A stretch of DNA of 64,000 bases from Massilia sp. CFBP 13721 (GTDB lineage Bacteria; Pseudomonadota; Gammaproteobacteria; Burkholderiales; Burkholderiaceae_D). The stretch is taken from assembly GCF_014842025.1 (NCBI RefSeq), contig NZ_JACYUY010000017.1:62001-126000 (forward strand), written 5' to 3'. Both the position numbers and the translations under genes were made by a program. Positions 60,676 to 64,000 of this stretch are shown here, in pieces. Under the pieces are notes generated by a model. That model ran no database searches and was not told where the DNA came from. It saw nothing but the letters and a program-made list of their open reading frames with translations. How positions within the stretch are numbered: position 1 is the stretch's first letter; every line of letters begins with the position of its first letter.

Positions 60676-61923
60676 ATGGCATTAATTGTCCACAAATATG
60701 GTGGTACGTCGATGGGCTCGACGGACCGCATCAAGAACGTCGCGGCGCGCGTCGCCAAGTGGCACGACGCCGGACATCAAATCGTCGTGGTGCCGTCGGC
60801 GATGTCGGGCGAAACGAATCGCCTGATCGGCCTCGCCAAGGAAATCATGGAGCAGCCGGATCCGCGCGAGCTGGACATGATCGCCTCGACCGGCGAGCAG
60901 GTGTCGGTGGGCCTCCTGGCAATGGCGCTGCTGGCCATCGGCAAGGACGCCGTCTCCTATACCGGCTGGCAAGCCGGCATCCGTACCGATTCGGCCTTCA
61001 CCAAGGCGCGCATCCAGTCCATCGACGACACGCGCGTGCGCGCCGACCTCGACGCGGGTAAGATCGTCATCATCACCGGTTTCCAGGGGATGGACGAAGA
61101 GGGCAACATCTCGACGCTGGGCCGCGGTGGTTCCGATACCTCCGCCGTGGCGATCGCCGCCGCGCTGAAGGCCGACGAATGCCTGATCTACACCGACGTC
61201 GATGGCGTCTACACGACCGACCCGCGCGTGGTCGACGAAGCGCGCCGCCTGGAAAAGATCACGTTCGAAGAAATGCTGGAGCTGGCCTCGCTCGGCTCGA
61301 AAGTGCTGCAGACCCGCTCGGTCGAGTTCGCCGGTAACTACCAGGTCCCGACGCGCGTGCTGTCGTCGCTGACCAACCCCCTGATGCCCTTGGAAGAAGA
61401 AGCCAAGTCCGGCACCCTGATTTCGTTTGAGGAAGAAACCAACATGGAACAAGCCGTCATCTCCGGTATCGCATTCACCCGTGATGAAGCCAAGATCACC
61501 GTCCTGGGCGTGCCGGACAAGCCGGGCGTCGCCTTCCACATCCTGGGCCCGGTATCGGATGCCAATATCGAAGTGGACATGATCATCCAGAACCAGTCGG
61601 TCGACGGCAAGACCGACTTCACCTTCACCGTCTCGCGCGGCGATTACCAGCGTGCCATGGCCGTGCTGGAAGCGCAGCGCGACGAGCTCGGCTACACGCG
61701 CATCGTCGGCGACGCCAAGGTGTCGAAGGTGTCGGCCGTCGGCGTCGGCATGCGCAGCCACGTCGGCGTTGCCTCGCAGATGTTCCGCACGCTCGCGGAA
61801 GAGGGCATCAACATCATGATGATCTCGACCTCCGAGATCAAGATTTCGGTCCTGATCGACGAGAAATACATGGAGCTGGCCGTGCGCGCCCTGCATAAAG
61901 CGTTTGATCTGGAGAAAGCTTAA
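60676..61923 (+). CDS. lysC: Aspartate kinase (LysC/Ask)
   Basis: A 415-residue enzyme that phosphorylates aspartate to start Lys, Met and Thr synthesis. KYGGTS is at 7-12, the kinase core includes FQGMDEEGNISTLGRGGSDTS (in two parts, FQGMDEEGN and STLGRGGSDTS), and two C-terminal ACT domains follow for feedback control (VLGVPDKPGVAFHILGPV, VGVGMRSHVGVASQMF). The start MALIVHKYGG at 60676 is the family start. Allosteric residues cannot be judged by eye. Confidence 0.96.
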   Translation: MALIVHKYGGTSMGSTDRIKNVAARVAKWHDAGHQIVVVPSAMSGETNRLIGLAKEIMEQPDPRELDMIASTGEQVSVGLLAMALLAIGKDAVSYTGWQAGIRTDSAFTKARIQSIDDTRVRADLDAGKIVIITGFQGMDEEGNISTLGRGGSDTSAVAIAAALKADECLIYTDVDGVYTTDPRVVDEARRLEKITFEEMLELASLGSKVLQTRSVEFAGNYQVPTRVLSSLTNPLMPLEEEAKSGTLISFEEETNMEQAVISGIAFTRDEAKITVLGVPDKPGVAFHILGPVSDANIEVDMIIQNQSVDGKTDFTFTVSRGDYQRAMAVLEAQRDELGYTRIVGDAKVSKVSAVGVGMRSHVGVASQMFRTLAEEGINIMMISTSEIKISVLIDEKYMELAVRALHKAFDLEKA

Positions 61924-61951
61924 CTTTTTCCTTATTTTTGGCCGCGCCGCC

Positions 61952-61980
61952 TTGACCAATCCGGCACCGGCCATTAAGAT
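61952..61980 (+). promoter_or_regulatory. Sigma-70 promoter for tRNA-Ser
   Basis: -35 TTGACC (61952-61957), a 17-bp spacer, -10 TAAGAT (61975-61980). The predicted start is about 33 bp before the tRNA. Confidence 0.75.
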
Positions 61981-62019
61981 GCTTGCACTCAGCGCTAGCG
62001 CAGTTTGCTGGAGTTGATT

Positions 62020-62112
62020 GGAGACGTGGCCGAGTGGCCGAAGGCACATCCCTGCTAAGGATGCATATGGCTTATACCCGTATCGTGGGTTCGAATCCCA
62101 CCGTCTCCGCCA
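62020..62112 (+). tRNA. tRNA-Ser (anticodon GCT)
   Basis: 93 nt including encoded CCA. Acceptor GGAGACG pairs with CGTCTCC, discriminator G. The anticodon stem CATCC/GGATG holds loop CTGCTAA, giving GCT at 62054-62056. It has a long variable arm and T arm GGTTCGAATCC. It decodes AGC and AGU. The terminator hairpin extends back into its 3' end. Confidence 0.97.
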
Positions 62113-62173
62113 AGTTACAAAAGAGAAAAGCCACCGCAAGGTGGCTTTTTTCTTTTGTAACTTGGCGGAGACG
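62102..62173 (+). terminator. 34-bp inverted repeat: tRNA-Ser 3' end plus terminator
   Basis: Arms 62102-62135 and 62140-62173 are complementary over 34 bases with one mismatch (G-T), around a GCAA loop. The core GCCACC-GCAA-GGTGGC followed by six T is a standard terminator. The outer 11 bp repeat the tRNA 3' sequence CGTCTCCGCCA in inverse orientation. Confidence 0.9.
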
Positions 62174-62303
62174 AGCAAGGCGCCTGCGCGCCTTGCGCGT
62201 GGGATTCGAAGGGTTGCGCGTACTCGCGCAACCGCGGCCCGCGGAACGTGGGCGAATCCCATGCTTGATCAGTGACTCGGTCACCGCAAGGTGCCTTTTT
62301 TTC
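62174..62303. repeat. Decayed tRNA-Ser 3' fragments and second terminator
   Basis: On the minus strand TTCGAATCCCAC (62199-62210 region) is followed, after a GC-rich insert, by CGTCTCCGCCA: a broken inverse copy of the tRNA-Ser 3' part. On plus, GGGCGAATCCCATGC near 62250 and CACCGCAAGGTGCC with seven T at 62281-62302 resemble a diverged direct copy plus terminator. The GC-rich inserts form small palindromes (GCGCCTGCGCGC, GTTGCGCG/CGCGCAAC). No gene. Confidence 0.55.
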
Positions 62304-62320
62304 GTTGGCTCATCACTAAC

Positions 62321-62346
62321 GTAGGGTGGACTCCCGAGTCCACGCG
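62321..62346 (+). repeat. REP-like palindrome, copy 3
   Basis: GTAGGGTGGACTC, CC, then GAGTCCACGCG. GTAG head, perfect GGACTC/GAGTCC stem, CACGCG end, as in the other copies. Confidence 0.75.
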
Positions 62347-62418
62347 CTACGTACGCATCCGTTCGGTAGCTGCAGTGAATATCGTCTCGTACAACATTGA
62401 ATAGCAACGTATCTGTCC

Positions 62419-62446
62419 GTAGGGTGGACGGCTCTGCCGTCCACGC
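62419..62446 (+). repeat. REP-like palindrome, copy 4
   Basis: GTAGGGTGGACGGC, TCT, then GCCGTCCACGCG. Nearly identical to copy 1 outside the loop-proximal bases, and like copy 1 it is followed by TTC. Confidence 0.8.
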
Positions 62447-62488
62447 GTTCAAGCAGGCAGGGTAATAGTACAGATAGCGCTTGCTGGA

Positions 62489-62517
62489 CGCATGGACGGG
62501 AAACCAGTCCACCCTAC
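62489..62517 (-). repeat. REP-like palindrome, copy 5 (minus orientation)
   Basis: On minus: GTAGGGTGGACTGG, TTT, then CCCGTCCATGCG. Same head and outer stem, inner stem diverged. It faces copy 4, giving a tail-to-tail pair. The rest of 62304-62541 shows no gene. Confidence 0.7.
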
Positions 62518-62541
62518 CTCTGCCGCTAGCCACCGCATCCA

Positions 62542-63027
62542 TCAACTCTTTTTCTTGCGCGCGACAAGACTCCCCGCTGGCCGGCCTGGACGAAGGTGGC
62601 CGGGCGCCGCAACGAGCGGCCGCGCCAGGACCAGCGCGAGGTCGGTTGTCAGCCTGTGTATCGACAGCAAGTCGCAGGCAGCCGCCAGCGCAGCCCGGCC
62701 CAGCGCGGCGTCGCCCGCCTCGACCTGCGTCACGATGCGGTGCAGCGAAGCGAGCAGCAGCGCGTTGGCGGCGCGGCGCTCGTGCAAGCCATCGAAGCCG
62801 AGCGTTTCCATGACGGCTTCTTCGTGCGCCAGGCCGACTTCGATGGCGACGACCACCGACTCGAACGCGGCGCTGAATTTGGCATCAGGCAGGGTCGCGT
62901 GCCGCTGGAGGCGAACGAACAGGAGCTTGCGTGCGCGGCGCAGGGCGGCGGCGGCCGTATGGTGGGCGGAAGGGAGCAACGGGGCTATCGGAAGCAGGAT
63001 GCACGGAGTGATCCAGCCAGTTTGCAT
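62542..63027 (-). CDS. Hypothetical helical protein, weakly hemerythrin-like
   Basis: A 161-residue protein from ATG 63027 with GGGAG just upstream. Residues 55-130 are helical with FESVVVAIEVGLAHEEAVME, then LHERRAANALLLASLHRIVT and a later His in LLSIHRLTTDL. The spacing of His and Glu faintly recalls hemerythrin four-helix bundles, but not all metal ligands can be matched. The C terminus is basic (VARKKKS). It is divergent from tssF across 166 bp and could be co-regulated with the second T6SS locus. Function unknown. Confidence 0.65.
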   Translation of the reverse strand: MQTGWITPCILLPIAPLLPSAHHTAAAALRRARKLLFVRLQRHATLPDAKFSAAFESVVVAIEVGLAHEEAVMETLGFDGLHERRAANALLLASLHRIVTQVEAGDAALGRAALAAACDLLSIHRLTTDLALVLARPLVAAPGHLRPGRPAGSLVARKKKS

Positions 63028-63193
63028 TTACTCCCGATAGAATCTTTGCGCCAGATCAAAGCGCGGTCTCGAATAACCGGTACCGATCGGCCCCGAGTAG
63101 ACCTGTATGGCGGGCGCGCTTCTTATCGCCAGTCAAAGCCACGGCGGCACGGCGATGGGAGCATAGTCTGTTTCCAGCAAGCACGGAGCGGGT

Positions 63194-64000
63194 ATGGACG
63201 AGCTACTACGGTATTTCGAGGAAGAGCTGGGACTGTTCGGCCACCATGCCCGCGAATTTCGCAGCCGCTTCCCCAAGCCGGCGAGCGACCTGCACATTAC
63301 CGGCGAGCGTTACGACGATCCGAGCGTGGCGCGGCTGATCCAGTCGGTTGCGCTGCTGAGCGCGCGCATCCACAAGCGGCTCGACGACGATTACCCGAAG
63401 TTCACCGAGGCGCTGCTCGAGAGTTTATATCCGCATTATCTGCGCCCCTTGCCGTCCTATTCAGTGGCGCGCATCGTGTCGTCCAGCCACGATGGCGGGG
63501 AATTTGCGTGCATTGAACGCGGCACGCCGCTGCGCAGCACTCCGGTGGGCGGCACGGTGTGCCAGTTCCGCACGGTCTATCCGGTGCTGACCGGCCCGCT
63601 GCGGATCGTCGACGCGGCCTTTTCCGTTCCGATTGCGGCGCCGCGCACGGCGCAGCTGGCGCGCGGCGTGACGGCGGGGCTGTCGATCGGCATCGAAGTA
63701 AAAGGTTCGGTGGCCGGCCTGTGCGCGCGCGGATTCGGCAGCGTGCGCCTGTTCGTCGACGCCGAACCGGCGCTGCGCGCGGCCCTGATCGACGCGCTGT
63801 TCATGCGTGCGCGCGGCGCCTGGGTCCAGGCCGAAGGCAGCACGCCCTGGCGGCCGCTGGCGGCGCTGCCGCTGCGCCTGGCCGGCTTCGGCGACGAGGA
63901 AGCCCTGCTGCCGACGTCCACGCGCTCGCATCCGGCCTTCCGGCTGCTCACCGAGTACTTCGCCTATCCGGAAAAATTCCATTTCATCGATGTCGACCTG
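63194..64000 (+). CDS. tssF: T6SS baseplate protein TssF (partial, C terminus off window)
   Basis: The first 269 codons of TssF/ImpG/VasA. It begins MDELLRYFEEELGLFGHHAR and contains LLSARIHKRLDDDYPKFTEA and LLESLYPHYLRPLPSYSVARI, the invariant N-terminal signature. GGAGCGGG precedes the start. TssF with TssG and TssK forms the baseplate wedge. It is the missing partner of the main cluster 23 kb away, and tssG (perhaps vgrG) is expected just past the window edge. Confidence 0.95.
   Translation, partial: MDELLRYFEEELGLFGHHAREFRSRFPKPASDLHITGERYDDPSVARLIQSVALLSARIHKRLDDDYPKFTEALLESLYPHYLRPLPSYSVARIVSSSHDGGEFACIERGTPLRSTPVGGTVCQFRTVYPVLTGPLRIVDAAFSVPIAAPRTAQLARGVTAGLSIGIEVKGSVAGLCARGFGSVRLFVDAEPALRAALIDALFMRARGAWVQAEGSTPWRPLAALPLRLAGFGDEEALLPTSTRSHPAFRLLTEYFAYPEKFHFIDVDL

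Noticed and set aside
62020..62303. Genomic island or prophage integrated at tRNA-Ser
   Set aside because: No integrase, phage or mobilisation gene follows; only short decayed tRNA fragments and REP-like repeats are present.

Overview
The window is high-GC bacterial chromosome. Gene content and gene order point to Burkholderiales, most likely the Oxalobacteraceae (Massilia-like). Pointers are a phasin, an RNase R with a long basic tail, an i4b-like type VI secretion (T6SS) cluster, a Wbp/Wlb-type polysaccharide locus and a LytS/LytTR pair. The genus is inference; no rRNA is present to test it.

Layout. 1-9654 (minus) is a polysaccharide operon: WbpM-type dehydratase, the four enzymes that make UDP-GlcNAc(3NAc)A (WbpA, B, D, E), a Wzx flippase, a Wzy polymerase and a glycosyltransferase cut by the window edge. 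An AT-rich 0.5 kb leader lies upstream. 10194-11165 is a DUF1460 lipoprotein and 11400-14408 a large TonB-dependent receptor. 14710-18249 holds two tiny ORFs, then a LiaI-like/LiaF-like/LytS/LytTR envelope-stress operon. 18250-22157 (minus) is a DNA-repair pair: an Fe-S Rad3-type helicase with a nuclease-like N terminus and a FAN1-like VRR-NUC nuclease, with a consensus LexA box at the promoter.

23208-40706 is the main T6SS cluster. It has tagX-like peptidase, tssM, tagF, an OmpA-family protein and a MepA-like peptidase on plus; tssL, tssK and tssJ on minus; and a lipoprotein, tssB, tssC, hcp, tssE, tssH and tssA on plus. tssF, tssG, vgrG and PAAR are missing from it. tssF starts a second T6SS locus at 63194 and runs off the window.

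Between the two T6SS loci lie mostly housekeeping genes: phasin, three tandem tRNA-Leu(CAG), rnr, rlmB, cysE, yceH, a YtrA/YtrB-like ABC operon, an NHL-repeat lipoprotein beside a decayed paralogue, lpxH, ppiB, ppiA, cysS, an AlkA-like glycosylase, accA, tilS, lysC and tRNA-Ser(GCT). Five copies of a GTAG-headed palindrome (REP-like) lie in two intergenic regions. A 34-bp near-perfect inverted repeat contains the 3' end of tRNA-Ser.

I see no CRISPR array, prophage, IS element or rRNA. The best candidates for new biology are the LexA-controlled nuclease-helicase/FAN1 pair, the tRNA-Ser inverted repeat with its decayed copies, the REP-like family, the split T6SS with two peptidoglycan peptidases, and the RNase R tail.
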